Position numbers and translations under genes: made by a program. The notes beneath the pieces are model-generated. The model was given only the letters and a program-made list of their open reading frames with translations. It was not told the origin of the DNA and did no database searches. Shown here piece after piece: positions 9,154 through 17,957 of a stretch of 64,000 nucleotides of DNA (the stretch's first letter is position 1; each line of letters opens with the position of its first letter). The DNA comes from an uncultured Clostridia bacterium. Its GTDB lineage: Bacteria > Bacillota > Clostridia > TANB77 > CAG-508. Location of the stretch: assembly GCA_948805675.1 (NCBI GenBank), contig CAQIBN010000007.1, forward strand, positions 1 to 64,000. The letters are read 5' to 3'.

Positions 9154-11538
9154 ATGAAAAAAAATAATGAATTATCTTATAAAGATTTAAAGGTTACATG
9201 TGACCCAAATGTCTTCAAATTTAATACAACTGCTGAAATCGATTCTATTTCTACTGGAATTGGTCAAAACCGTGGTATTAAAGCATTAGAATTTGGTATA
9301 AATGTAGATATTAAAGGATACAATTTATACTTAGAAGGTCCAAGTGGTGTTGGTAAAACAATGTATACCAAACATTACTTAGATAAAATATCAAAAAAGA
9401 AAAAGACTCCTTCTGATTGGTGTTATATATATAATTTTGATAATCCTAATGAACCAATTGCAGTTTCTCTTTCTGCTGGTCAAGGTAGAGAATTTAGAGA
9501 TATTATGGAACAATTTATAAAAGAGATTAAATTAGATATAAAAAATACATTCAATAATGACGATTTTGAAAAAGAAAAGAAATTAATTAAGCAAGAATAT
9601 GAAGAAAAAAGAAATGTTCTTATGGAAAAATTAAATGAAAAATCAGCAAAATATGGCTTCCAAGTAAAATCTGCAAAAAATGGTATATATATGATGCCAG
9701 TTATTAATGGGAAAACTATTGAAGAATCTGAATTCGAAAAATTAGATGATAAAACAAAAAAAGAATTTGAAGATAAATCTACAATAGTTCAACAACATAT
9801 AATGGATGTTATTAGTGAAATAAAATCTATAGAACGTGAAGCTGATAAAAAACTAAATGATTGGCAATCTAATGTTGCTTTGTTAACAATTAATGGTCAT
9901 ATTAATTTAATAAAATCTAAATATAAAAGAAATAAAAAGATTAATACTTTTTTAGACAACATAAAAAAAGATATATTAAAAAATATTGATTACTTTTTAG
10001 CAGAAGACAAAAATGATAGCAAAACACAAGTACAATCTCCTAGAGTGGAACTTCCTAAGCCATGGCTTAATTATCGTGTAAATTTGTTTGTTGATAATAG
10101 TGAACAAGAAGGTGCACCTGTTATTATGGATTCTAATTACTCATATCATAATATATTTGGAAAGTTAGAATATGAAAATTATTATGGTGCTTTAAAAACA
10201 GATTATACAATGTTAAAATCTGGTTTACTTCATAAAGCAAATGGTGGCTATATTATATTTCAAGCAAGTGACTTAATTGCTAATAGTTTATGTTATGAAT
10301 CATTAAAAAAAGCTTTAAGAATGAAAGAATTATTGATAGAAAACACTGCAGACCAACGTTCTTCTATGGTTATGGTTTCATTAAAACCTGAGCCTATTCC
10401 TTTAGATATCAAAGTAATTTTAATTGGTAATGAAAATATTTATCAAACATTATTATCATTTGATTCTGATTTTAGAAAATTATTTAAAATAAAAGTTGAA
10501 TTTGAAGATTCTTCACCATTAAATGTAGAAAATATGAATAAACTTGCAAGATTTATTCATGGATATTGTGAACAGGAGGAACTACTTCCTTTAGATAAAG
10601 GAGCTGTTGCTAAAGTTATAGAATATGCATCTAAACTTGCAGATGACCAAAATAAATTATCTACAAGATTTAATGATTTAGCTCAAATTGTTGGTGAATC
10701 TGCTACCTGGGCTAAAATGGCTAAAGAAAAAGTTGTAACAGCTGAATATGTTGATAAAGCATTAAGAGAAAGAATTGAAAGAGTAAAAAAATATGATACT
10801 AAATATGTAGAAATGATTAAAGAAAACACTCTTTTAATTGACACATCAGGCTTTGTTGTTGGACAAATTAATGGTCTTACTATAATGAATATTGGCGATT
10901 GTACTTTTGGAAAACCGGCTAAAATTACAGCAAATACTTACACAGGAAAAACAGGTATAATAAATGTAGAACGTGAAGTTGAATTATCTGGTTCTACACA
11001 TTCAAAAGGTGTATTTATACTTAGTGGATATTTAGGTGAAATGTTTGCACAAGATATCCCTATGTCTCTTACTGCAAGTATTTGTTTTGAGCAATTATAT
11101 AATGGTGTTGATGGAGATAGTGCTTCTAGTACAGAACTTTATGCAATCTTATCTAGTTTATCAGGTGTTCCTATTAATCAATCAATTGCAGTTACTGGTT
11201 CTGTAAATCAAAAAGGTGAAATTCAACCAATTGGTGGTGTAAATGATAAAATAGAAGGATTTTTCCAAATATGTAAATTACGTGGATTGAATGGTACACA
11301 TGGTGTAATGATTCCAATACAAAATGTAAGAAATTTAAATCTTTCTGATGAAGTAATTAATGCTGTTAAAGATAAAAAATTCCATATATACGCAATTTCA
11401 ACAATTGAAGAAGGTATTGAAATTTTAACAGGAGTTCCTGCTGGAAAGAAAGATAATAAAGGTCACTTCCCTGCTGGTTCGATTAATTATTTAGCTTATG
11501 AGAAATTAAAAAAATATGCGGAAATTAGTAAAAAATAA
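9154..11538 (+). CDS. Lon-like ATP-dependent protease (LonB-type, AAA_32 + S16)
   Basis: A 794-residue protein of the COG1067 type: an N-terminal P-loop region (Walker A GPSGVGKT at about residues 65-72), a long helical/coiled insertion (about 130-290), AAA_32-type ATPase core, and a C-terminal S16 Lon protease domain. The catalytic Ser is in NGVDGDSASSTELYA and the Lys is in GGVNDKIEG. AAGGAGG lies 7 nt before the ATG. No classic Lon N-terminal domain is present. In-frame codons include CCG GCT and GCG GAA, where CGG is out of frame and causes no break. Confidence 0.92.
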   Translation: MKKNNELSYKDLKVTCDPNVFKFNTTAEIDSISTGIGQNRGIKALEFGINVDIKGYNLYLEGPSGVGKTMYTKHYLDKISKKKKTPSDWCYIYNFDNPNEPIAVSLSAGQGREFRDIMEQFIKEIKLDIKNTFNNDDFEKEKKLIKQEYEEKRNVLMEKLNEKSAKYGFQVKSAKNGIYMMPVINGKTIEESEFEKLDDKTKKEFEDKSTIVQQHIMDVISEIKSIEREADKKLNDWQSNVALLTINGHINLIKSKYKRNKKINTFLDNIKKDILKNIDYFLAEDKNDSKTQVQSPRVELPKPWLNYRVNLFVDNSEQEGAPVIMDSNYSYHNIFGKLEYENYYGALKTDYTMLKSGLLHKANGGYIIFQASDLIANSLCYESLKKALRMKELLIENTADQRSSMVMVSLKPEPIPLDIKVILIGNENIYQTLLSFDSDFRKLFKIKVEFEDSSPLNVENMNKLARFIHGYCEQEELLPLDKGAVAKVIEYASKLADDQNKLSTRFNDLAQIVGESATWAKMAKEKVVTAEYVDKALRERIERVKKYDTKYVEMIKENTLLIDTSGFVVGQINGLTIMNIGDCTFGKPAKITANTYTGKTGIINVEREVELSGSTHSKGVFILSGYLGEMFAQDIPMSLTASICFEQLYNGVDGDSASSTELYAILSSLSGVPINQSIAVTGSVNQKGEIQPIGGVNDKIEGFFQICKLRGLNGTHGVMIPIQNVRNLNLSDEVINAVKDKKFHIYAISTIEEGIEILTGVPAGKKDNKGHFPAGSINYLAYEKLKKYAEISKK

Positions 11539-11546
11539 TATTTATT

Positions 11547-11590
11547 AGTGTTCTATTTGGTTATGGTTCCAAATGAACACTTTTTATTTT
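11547..11590 (+). terminator. Rho-independent terminator after Lon-like gene
   Basis: AGTGTTCTATTTGG pairs with CCAAATGAACACT around an 8-nt loop and is followed by TTTTTATTTT, 8 nt after the gene's stop codon. Confidence 0.85.
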
Positions 11591-11679
11591 AACTATATAT
11601 ATTGTTTTTAGTAAACATTTTGTTAGACCAGAATAACTTTCTAATGCAGTATAGTAACAAAATAATTTGGCTCTATATC

Positions 11680-11769
11680 AATTTAGGGTGAAACATCTGA
11701 AAAATGTTTTACAACTAGCTTTTTTATGGTTTTAAATAAGACACATAATAATTTTAAGGAGGAATAAAT
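11680..11769 (+). repeat. Hairpin element also found at 26175-26260
   Basis: GTGAAACATCTGAAAAATG and the following TTTTAC form a small hairpin, followed by AGCTTTTTTATG. About 80 nt of this segment recurs on the minus strand near 26175-26260 with roughly one change in five. It may be a terminator or part of a small RNA. Confidence 0.5.
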
Positions 11770-11787
11770 ATGTTTTATTGGTTGTAA
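11770..11787 (+). other. Five-codon open frame with perfect ribosome-binding site
   Basis: AAGGAGG (11756-11762) stands 7 nt before ATG-TTT-TAT-TGG-TTG-TAA, which would encode the pentapeptide MFYWL. A strong terminator follows at 11827. No plus-strand gene follows. It could be the start of a deleted gene, or a translated leader in a short RNA. Confidence 0.4.
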
Positions 11788-11826
11788 TGTTATACACAAC
11801 AATCATTATATATACTATTTGAACCC

Positions 11827-11869
11827 AAAAAACCATTTTTATGAAATAGATTCATAAAAATGGTTTTTT
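11827..11869 (-). terminator. Bidirectional terminator of the rplS operon
   Basis: A perfect 19-bp stem (AAAAAACCATTTTTATGAA and its complement) with a 5-nt loop, ending in T-runs on both strands, lies 31 nt past the rplS stop codon. Confidence 0.88.
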
Positions 11870-11900
11870 TGATTTATTTTATCCAACAGAGATTGTATTA

Positions 11901-12362
11901 TTATTCTTTCACTTCTGCTGTAGCTACAGCTTCTGTCTCTACTGCTGGAATTTCTTCTGCTACTTCTTCAACTGGAGCTAATTCTTCTTTTAAAATAATT
12001 TCTTTATTTTCAATTCTTGCACCAATATCTTCTTTAGTTTTAGCAGATTTTCCTACTCTATCTCTTAAATAGTATAGTTTTGCTCTTCTTGCTTTACCAA
12101 CTCTTACTAGTTCTACTTTTTCCATCATAGGTGAGTGAACTAAAAATGTTTTCTCTACTCCTACACCATATGCTACTCTTCTTACTGTAAATGTAGCGTT
12201 AATTCCGCCACCTTGTTTTTTTATTATAATTCCTTCGAATACTTGGATTCTTTCTCTGTTTCCTTCCTTAATTCTTTGATGTACTTTTACTGTATCACCA
12301 ACTTTAAGGACAGGTATCTTATTTTTCAATTGTTCATGTTCTATTGATTTTATGATATCCAT
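11901..12362 (-). CDS. rplS: 50S ribosomal protein L19
   Basis: Large-subunit protein at the subunit interface. The family core is clear: KVGDTVKVHQRIKEGNRERI, then FEGIIIKKQGGG, VRRVAYGVGVEKTF and KLYYLRDRVGKSAK. It has 153 residues against the usual 115 or so because of a C-terminal tail rich in Glu, Ala and Val that is probably disordered. It is the last gene of the ylxM-ffh-rpsP-khpA-rimM-trmD-rplS operon. Confidence 0.95.
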   Translation of the reverse strand: MDIIKSIEHEQLKNKIPVLKVGDTVKVHQRIKEGNRERIQVFEGIIIKKQGGGINATFTVRRVAYGVGVEKTFLVHSPMMEKVELVRVGKARRAKLYYLRDRVGKSAKTKEDIGARIENKEIILKEELAPVEEVAEEIPAVETEAVATAEVKE

Positions 12363-12430
12363 CGATATTCTCCTCCCTTTCTTATTTTAGGATTTACTTT
12401 TTGGCTCCTAATACCTCTTATTTTTATTAT

Positions 12431-13117
12431 TTAATTTTTAATCATATCATTATTTTCTTTCAAAAGGTCTGGCCTTTTCTGATATGTATTTTTTAAAGAT
12501 TGTTCTTCTCTCCATTTGCGAATATTTTCATGATGACCAGATAGTAATACTTCTGGAACTTTTTTATCTAAAAAAACTTCAGGTCTTGTATAATGTGGAT
12601 ATTCTAAAAGATTATTAGAAAAAGATTCTTCTTCTATAGATTCTTTTGTAATTACCCCTTCTACATATCTACTAACAGAATCAATTAGTACCATTGCTGG
12701 TATTTCCCCACCTGTTAATACATAATCGCCTATTGAAACTTCTTCATCTACAATTTCATCAATTACTCTTTGGTCTATTCCTTCATAATGTCCGCATAAT
12801 AGAATTAGATGTTCCTCTTTACTAAGAGATTCAACTTTTTTCTGATTTAATACATTTCCTTGTGGTGATAAATATATTACTTTTGCATTTTTATCTTCTA
12901 TAGATTTATATGCATCATATACAACATCTGGTTTTATAACCATTCCAGCTCCACCACCATATGGAGTATCATCAACTTTTTTATGCTTATCTTTTGAAAA
13001 ATCTCTAATATTTATTAAATTTAAACTAATTAGATTTTTTTCTAAAGCTCTTCCTAATATGCTTTGTTTTATTGGCTCAAAACTTTGTGGAAAGAGTGTT
13101 AGCACATCAAACTTCAT
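12431..13117 (-). CDS. trmD: tRNA (guanine-N1-)-methyltransferase TrmD
   Basis: SPOUT methyltransferase making m1G37 next to the anticodon, a modification that prevents +1 frameshifting, notably at Pro and Leu/Arg codons reading a G37 tRNA. Motifs are FDVLTLFPQSF, YGGGAGMVIKPDVV, LLCGHYEGIDQRV and the knot DYVLTGGEIPAM. GGAGG lies 5 nt before the chosen ATG (13117); an in-frame ATG 12 nt upstream overlaps that site. Its length of 228 residues is normal. It contains TGC GGA with CGG out of frame and no break. Confidence 0.95.
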   Translation of the reverse strand: MKFDVLTLFPQSFEPIKQSILGRALEKNLISLNLINIRDFSKDKHKKVDDTPYGGGAGMVIKPDVVYDAYKSIEDKNAKVIYLSPQGNVLNQKKVESLSKEEHLILLCGHYEGIDQRVIDEIVDEEVSIGDYVLTGGEIPAMVLIDSVSRYVEGVITKESIEEESFSNNLLEYPHYTRPEVFLDKKVPEVLLSGHHENIRKWREEQSLKNTYQKRPDLLKENNDMIKN

Positions 13118-13139
13118 AAATTCCTCCATTTTAAACTAA

Positions 13140-13646
13140 TTATACTAAACCTTTTATTAAATGAACAATTATTTTTTCTTCTTCTAAGTTAATATCTTTT
13201 AGAACTTCTTTGATTCCTGGAAGTAATACTTGTTTTCCAAGTTCATCTTTTACAACATATATATCATTACTTCCTGTATTATATATGTCATCTACTTTTC
13301 CAAGTAATACACCTTCATCTGTATATACTTCTAAACCAATTAAATCTGCAATGAAATATGTATCTTTTGGAAGTTTAATTGCATCTTTTCTATGTATTTT
13401 TAAATACATTCCTTTATACTTTTCGGCTAAATTCATATCATCTATGCCTTTTAATTTTAATAAAACCATATTTTTATGATATTTTACTTCTTCTATTTCT
13501 ACTTCTTCCATAGAAGATTTTTTACAAATATATACTGTTTTTAATTTTTCAAATCTTGTTATATCATCTGTAAAAGGATTTACTTTTAGGATTCCCTTTA
13601 TACCAAATGTATTTACAATTTGACCTATTTCAAGATAATCATGCAT
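13140..13646 (-). CDS. rimM: Ribosome maturation factor RimM
   Basis: 16S rRNA processing factor that binds S19 during 30S assembly. The N-terminal barrel begins EIGQIVNTFGIKGILKVNPF and the PRC-barrel domain follows (YFIADLIGLEVYTDEG, KVDDIYNTGSNDIYVV, LLPGIKEVLKDI). It has 168 residues, a normal length. AGAGG precedes the ATG, and trmD follows after about 20 nt. Confidence 0.95.
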   Translation of the reverse strand: MHDYLEIGQIVNTFGIKGILKVNPFTDDITRFEKLKTVYICKKSSMEEVEIEEVKYHKNMVLLKLKGIDDMNLAEKYKGMYLKIHRKDAIKLPKDTYFIADLIGLEVYTDEGVLLGKVDDIYNTGSNDIYVVKDELGKQVLLPGIKEVLKDINLEEEKIIVHLIKGLV

Positions 13647-13658
13647 ATATAATTCCTC

Positions 13659-13889
13659 TTAATCTAAAAATTCTATATCAACTTTTTTCTTTTCATTAAA
13701 AGCTAAAGATTTCATAACTGTTCTAATTGCTTTTGCTATACGTCCTTGTTTACCAATAACTTTTCCCATATCCTCTTTTGCTACTTTTACTTTTAATTCT
13801 ATAGAATAATCTGTAGTATTTTCAGTAATTTGTACAGAATCTGGATTATTTACAAGGCTTTTAACAATTAATTCTAAAACATCTTTCAT
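13659..13889 (-). CDS. khpA: KH-domain RNA-binding protein KhpA (YlqC)
   Basis: A 76-residue single KH domain with the GxxG loop as GKQGRIAKAIRTVMKS. It pairs with KhpB/EloR in other Firmicutes to bind RNA and control cell elongation. Its place between rpsP and rimM is the usual one. Confidence 0.93.
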   Translation of the reverse strand: MKDVLELIVKSLVNNPDSVQITENTTDYSIELKVKVAKEDMGKVIGKQGRIAKAIRTVMKSLAFNEKKKVDIEFLD

Positions 13890-13926
13890 GTATTTACCTT
13901 CTTTCTTAAAGGCTTTTATTTAAAAA

Positions 13927-14160
13927 TTATTTTGCTTTTTCTATTAAAGCTTTTACAGTATCTGTAGGTTTTGCACCATTTTTTATCCATGTAGCTACTT
14001 TTTCATTATCTAAAACAATTGTAGCTGGTTCTGTCATAGGATTGTATGTTCCTATTTTTTCTATTATTTTACCATCTCTTGGAGATTTTGAATCTGCTAC
14101 AACTATATGATAGAATGGAGCTTTTTTTGCACCTTGTCTTTGTAATCTAATCTTTACCAT
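13927..14160 (-). CDS. rpsP: 30S ribosomal protein S16
   Basis: Small-subunit assembly protein of 77 residues with the family start MVKIRLQRQGAKKAPFY and HIVVADSKSPRDGK. The start at 14160 is chosen because AGGAGGTG lies 6 nt upstream. The ATG 9 nt upstream overlaps that site. Confidence 0.95.
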   Translation of the reverse strand: MVKIRLQRQGAKKAPFYHIVVADSKSPRDGKIIEKIGTYNPMTEPATIVLDNEKVATWIKNGAKPTDTVKALIEKAK

Positions 14161-14438
14161 CTTTTTCACCTCCTACTAAGTTTTATATATTTCAAATATT
14201 AATAACTAATTTTTTAGAAACAAAAACTTATTTTTTTGTATTTTGAATTATGTAGTCTTTGTTCTTATATAAATTTCTTTTAATAAATTTATTAGATTTC
14301 TAATTCAGCCAAAATATATATTACCAAATTTTTCAATGTGTATAATCTAATCTTTGAAAAATCTTTTTAATATATTTTTCAAATTTAGATTTCATAAACA
14401 AAACTTTTTAAATTTATTTATATTTTTAGTATTAAAAT

Positions 14439-15799
14439 TTAGAATTTTAAATTTTTTAAATCATTTGGATTCATGCCTTTAAAGTTTTTCATCATATTTT
14501 TCATACCTTTACCGACCTTGCATTTTTTTCATCATTTTTTGTGTCATTTCAAATGATTCCATAAATTTGTTTATTGCTTGAACTGTTGTTCCACTACCTG
14601 TTGCAATTCTCTTTCTTCTACTTGCATTTAATAATTTGGGATTTTTTCTTTCTTTAGCTGTCATTGAACAAATTATTGCTTCTATTTTATTAAATTCATT
14701 ATCATCTACTTTTAAATCTTTAATTTGATTCATACCTGGTATCATTTTTAATATTGAAGAAAATGAACCCATTTTTTTAACTTGTCTTAATTGCATTAAA
14801 TAATCATCTAAATCTAATTCCTTTTTTCTAAGCTGTTTTTCTAATTTTAAAGCTTCTTCTTCATCAAACGCTTCTTCTGCTTTTTCAATTATTGATAGAA
14901 CATCACCCATTCCTAGAATTCTTGAAGCCATTCTTTCTGGATAAAATTCTTCTATATCACTTAGTTTTTCACCAGTAGCTACATATTTTATTGGTCTACT
15001 AGTTACTTTTTTTGTAGAAATTGCTGCACCACCACGGGTATCACCATCTAATTTTGTAAGAACTATACCATCTATACCTAAACTTTCATTAAAGCTTTGA
15101 GCAACATTTACTGCATCTTGACCTGTCATACTATCTACAACTAATAATATTTCATGTGGTTTAACACTTGATTTCAAGTTTTTTAGCTCTTCCATAAGTT
15201 CTTCATCTATATGTAATCTTCCGAGCTGTATCTAAAATAATAACATCATTTAACTTGCTAATTGCTACATTCATTGCTTGTTTTGCAATTTGTACAACAT
15301 CTTTAGTAGTTTCATTTGCATATACTGGTATATTAAGTTGTGCCCCAACTACTTGTAATTGTTTAATAGCTGCTGGTCTATATACATCACATGCTACTAG
15401 AAGTGGCTTTTTACCTTGTTTTCTTAATATATTTGCAAGTTTACCAGATGTTGTTGTTTTACCACTACCTTGAAGACCAACCATCATAATTATTGTTGGT
15501 GGATTTGGTGTAAAATTAATTTTACTTTCTGTACCACCTAGTAATTCTACTAATTCATCTTTTACTATTTTTATAACTTGTTGACCTGGTGTTAATGATT
15601 TTAAAACATCTTGACCTAAAGCCTTTTCCTGTATTGTATTTATAAATTCTTTTACAATTTTATAATTAACATCTGCTTCTAGTAATGCAAGTTTTACTTC
15701 TCTTAGCATTTCTTTTAAATCGGATTCTGTAATCCTTGCTTTTCCTTTTAGTTTTCTTGTTATTTCTTGAAATTTTGAGGATATTCCTTCAAAAGCCAT
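14439..15799 (-). CDS. ffh: Signal recognition particle GTPase Ffh, 452 aa, two CGG +1 shifts
   Basis: SRP54 homologue that brings nascent membrane proteins to FtsY. The N domain is followed by the G domain: GLQGSGKTTT (G1), DVYRPAAIKQL, TKLDGDTRGG (G4). The Met-rich M domain ends the protein. The first break is GCT-C-GGA at C15223. Skipping C gives D-T-A-G-R, the G3 motif whose Gly is invariant and contacts GTP. The second is GGT-C-GGT at C14514, giving Q-G-G-K-G-M-K-N-M and a 24-residue Met/Lys-rich tail to a TAA at 14439. With both skips the length is normal. Ffh is generally essential, so decoding through both sites must work. Confidence 0.95.
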
Positions 15800-15844
15800 A
15801 TTTCATCCTCCTTAACTAAAACCTACTGACATTTTATTTTAACT

Positions 15845-16186
15845 TTAAATTAAGCTTTCTAGTTTAATCTTTATTTCGTCTATTTTATTATTATTAAAGC
15901 TTAAGTTTTTCTTTAAATTTTCTAAATCCTGTATTATATTTTTAAGCTTTTTTTCTTGATTTAACATTTTCTCCATAACTTTCAGTTCTTTTTCATATTC
16001 AAAAAGTTTCTTCTCGCCTTTTTTTATAATATCCCTAACTGCTTGCCTAGTTATTTCATTATTTTCTGCTATTTCAGATAAAGATAAATCATTATTATAA
16101 TAATCATCTATTAATTCAAATTGTTTATCTGTTAATAATTTTCCATATATTTGGCATAACATACTTATTTGGACATTTTTTTCCAT
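15845..16186 (-). CDS. ylxM: YlxM/p13-like DNA-binding protein
   Basis: A 113-residue sigma-70 region-4-like helix-turn-helix protein. The HTH is at about residues 17-60 (LTDKQFELIDDYYNNDLSLS, then EIAENNEITRQAVRDIIKKG), followed by a helical tail. It is regularly located immediately upstream of ffh and is thought to modulate SRP function or expression in Firmicutes. AAAGGA precedes the ATG. Confidence 0.92.
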   Translation of the reverse strand: MEKNVQISMLCQIYGKLLTDKQFELIDDYYNNDLSLSEIAENNEITRQAVRDIIKKGEKKLFEYEKELKVMEKMLNQEKKLKNIIQDLENLKKNLSFNNNKIDEIKIKLESLI

Positions 16187-16335
16187 TATAGGGATTCCTT
16201 TCTTTTTGTAATGCTAATATACTTTACACTATTTTTTTAAATTTGTCAAGTACTTTTGTATTTTTTAGTAATTTCAACTGTTTATCTTATGTTACTAGTC
16301 AGCCTTAATTTCTAAAACACATATAAAATTAGTGC

Positions 16336-16506
16336 GTAGCCTGTGTATTTATATATAAAAATTTTGTTCTTTGCTGGTCGGACTAATCACATGAGCAAAT
16401 ATGTACAAAGTTCATTGTTTGAACAGTTAATCTGGCTAATCTGTATGAGTATGTGTCCTCCCAAACTGCGCATCACTGCATTTTTATATATAAATACACA
16501 GGCTAC
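16336..16506. ncRNA. Candidate structured RNA or MITE-like hairpin
   Basis: Arms 16336-16362 and 16480-16506 (GTAGCCTGTGTATTTATATA...) are perfectly complementary over 27 bp and enclose 117 nt. The internal sequence is less AT-rich than its surroundings and contains GGTCGGACTAATCAC and GTGTCCTCCC. It has no open frame. The rod-like shape is compatible with an RNA such as 6S, but I see no diagnostic match; a non-autonomous mobile element is also possible. Confidence 0.45.
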
Positions 16507-16554
16507 TACTCTACTGTTTTAATATTTAACAGACTGTAAATTAAAATCAGACTT

Positions 16555-16645
16555 TAATTTCACAACTAGCACTCTTACTTATACATTTCAAGATTGGTTT
16601 TTAATTTATAAATATATTAACTATCGATAAGTAATAACATTATAT
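16555..16645. repeat. Dispersed element family 2, copy 1 (partial)
   Basis: CACTCTTACTTATACATTTC, then AAGATTG and AATTTATAAATATATTAA, resembles segments at 40360-40435 and 49915-49985. The left arm seen in those copies is not clear here. Confidence 0.4.
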
Positions 16646-16791
16646 CTAAAAAATAAATTATAATATTACATTATTTTATTCAACCTTATTTAGGTCTAAC
16701 TTGTGAAAAATAATATATAAAAACAATTAATAACAACTTATTGAATTCTTATTATCATTTATAGTATACTATAATTATTGGAGGTGAATTT

Positions 16792-17445
16792 ATGGAATTC
16801 GAAGATAACAAATTAATGTCCAAAACCTTTTTCTGGATGTTTATAGGTCTTTTAAGTACAGCAATTGTAGCATGGTATACTTACTCATCTGGCTTATTTG
16901 TTGATATTATTACTAATGGATATTTCAACATCTTACTTATACTAGAAGTAGTTGTTGTTTTATTATTCTCATTTTTGTTTAAAAAATTATCACCTATGCT
17001 TGTAGCCATATTATATTTCATATACTCAATGCTTAATGGTGTTTCATTATCAACAATTTTTATTGCTTTTGAACTTGGCTCTATTATTCAATTATTTATT
17101 GTATCAGCTCTTTTATTTGGAGTATTTGCTCTTATAGGGTTTATTACAAAAAAAGACTTAAGTTCATGGCGTACATTATTATTTGGAATTTTAATAGCAG
17201 GTGTTATATTAAGTTTAATTAACCTATTTATTGGAAATTCTATGTTAGACTTAATTTTAGATTGGGTAATACTTTTTGTATTTTTTGGAGTAACTGCATA
17301 TGATGTAAACACTATCAAACAGTTAAAATTTGACTCTAATTTGAATCAAGAAAAATTATACATTTATGGTGCAATGCAACTATACCTTGATTTTATTAAC
17401 ATTTTCTTAAGAGTATTATCTATATTTGGAAAAAGAAGAGATTAG
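16792..17445 (+). CDS. Bax inhibitor-1/YccA family membrane protein
   Basis: A 217-residue integral membrane protein with about seven hydrophobic segments. The family pattern is seen in ISTIFIAFELGSIIQLFIVS, FGVFALIGFITKKDLSSW and YDVNTIKQL near the C-terminus, where the conserved Asp residues are thought to gate a calcium leak pathway in homologues such as BsYetJ. GGAGGTG precedes the ATG. Its role here is inferred from the family only. Confidence 0.88.
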   Translation: MEFEDNKLMSKTFFWMFIGLLSTAIVAWYTYSSGLFVDIITNGYFNILLILEVVVVLLFSFLFKKLSPMLVAILYFIYSMLNGVSLSTIFIAFELGSIIQLFIVSALLFGVFALIGFITKKDLSSWRTLLFGILIAGVILSLINLFIGNSMLDLILDWVILFVFFGVTAYDVNTIKQLKFDSNLNQEKLYIYGAMQLYLDFINIFLRVLSIFGKRRD

Positions 17446-17471
17446 TTTTTCCTATTATAATAAAACAAACT

Positions 17472-17562
17472 AAAAGGAAGTATTTATTTAAATTAAAGTG
17501 AGATAAAAGTATTAGAAAAAGTAATAATTATGATTCACTTTAAAAAGAAATACTTCTTTTTT
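17472..17562 (+). terminator. Terminator of YccA-like gene
   Basis: A long interrupted hairpin: AAAAGGAAGTATTT pairs with AGAAATACTTCTTTT, and internal ATTAAAGTGA pairs with TTCACTTTAA. It ends in a T-run. Confidence 0.75.
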
Positions 17563-17635
17563 ATTTTTATATAAATTTTATTTACGCTAAAAGTAAAATA
17601 TGTAAAATAATAAACTTTATATGTAATATTACTTT

Positions 17636-17812
17636 TAGAACAATAGTGGACTGCTTTTATATTTATTTCTTTATTAATACTCTTATATCCTGGATTAAAT
17701 TGTTTGTTCTCCAATCATATAAAAAAAATTGTGTACAATTATTTTATATAATTGAAAAGCCCTATTAATTAAACTTTACTATATACTGGAACTTTGGTAC
17801 CATATAAGATAT
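17636..17812. repeat. Dispersed stem-loop element family 1, long copy C
   Basis: Shares AACA(A/C)TAGTGGA(C/T)TG, TTAATACTCTTA and the hairpin part TTTTATATAATTGAAAAG with loop TTAAACTTTACTATATACTG with the copies at 712-1035 and elsewhere. Confidence 0.65.
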
Positions 17813-17957
17813 TTTAACATTGAATGTTTTATTTATTTTTTATTACTCAAAATTAGTATAATTTATTATATAGTACAAAAATCACTAGATTAAATTATTC
17901 TTTTAATTATTTGTTTTGTTATTTATTAAAACATATATATAAACTAAATTATATATT

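Larger units (their letters stand above)
16187..16791. other. Gene-free stretch with large hairpins
   Basis: No gene is supported. The stretch contains a perfect 27-bp inverted repeat (16336-16506) and a copy of a second dispersed element (about 16555-16645). A TATAAT-like box lies near 16769, close to the start of the next gene. Confidence 0.6.
17446..17957. other. Gene-free stretch
   Basis: After the terminator of the YccA-like gene (17472-17562), this stretch holds one long copy of the family-1 stem-loop repeat (17636-17812). Otherwise it is plain AT-rich sequence. Confidence 0.6.

Noticed and set aside
14439..15799. Classic programmed sites (prfB-like CTT-TGA or A-rich slip)
   Set aside because: No common slippery heptamer or Shine-Dalgarno-like stimulator lies before the sites; only CGGN is shared.
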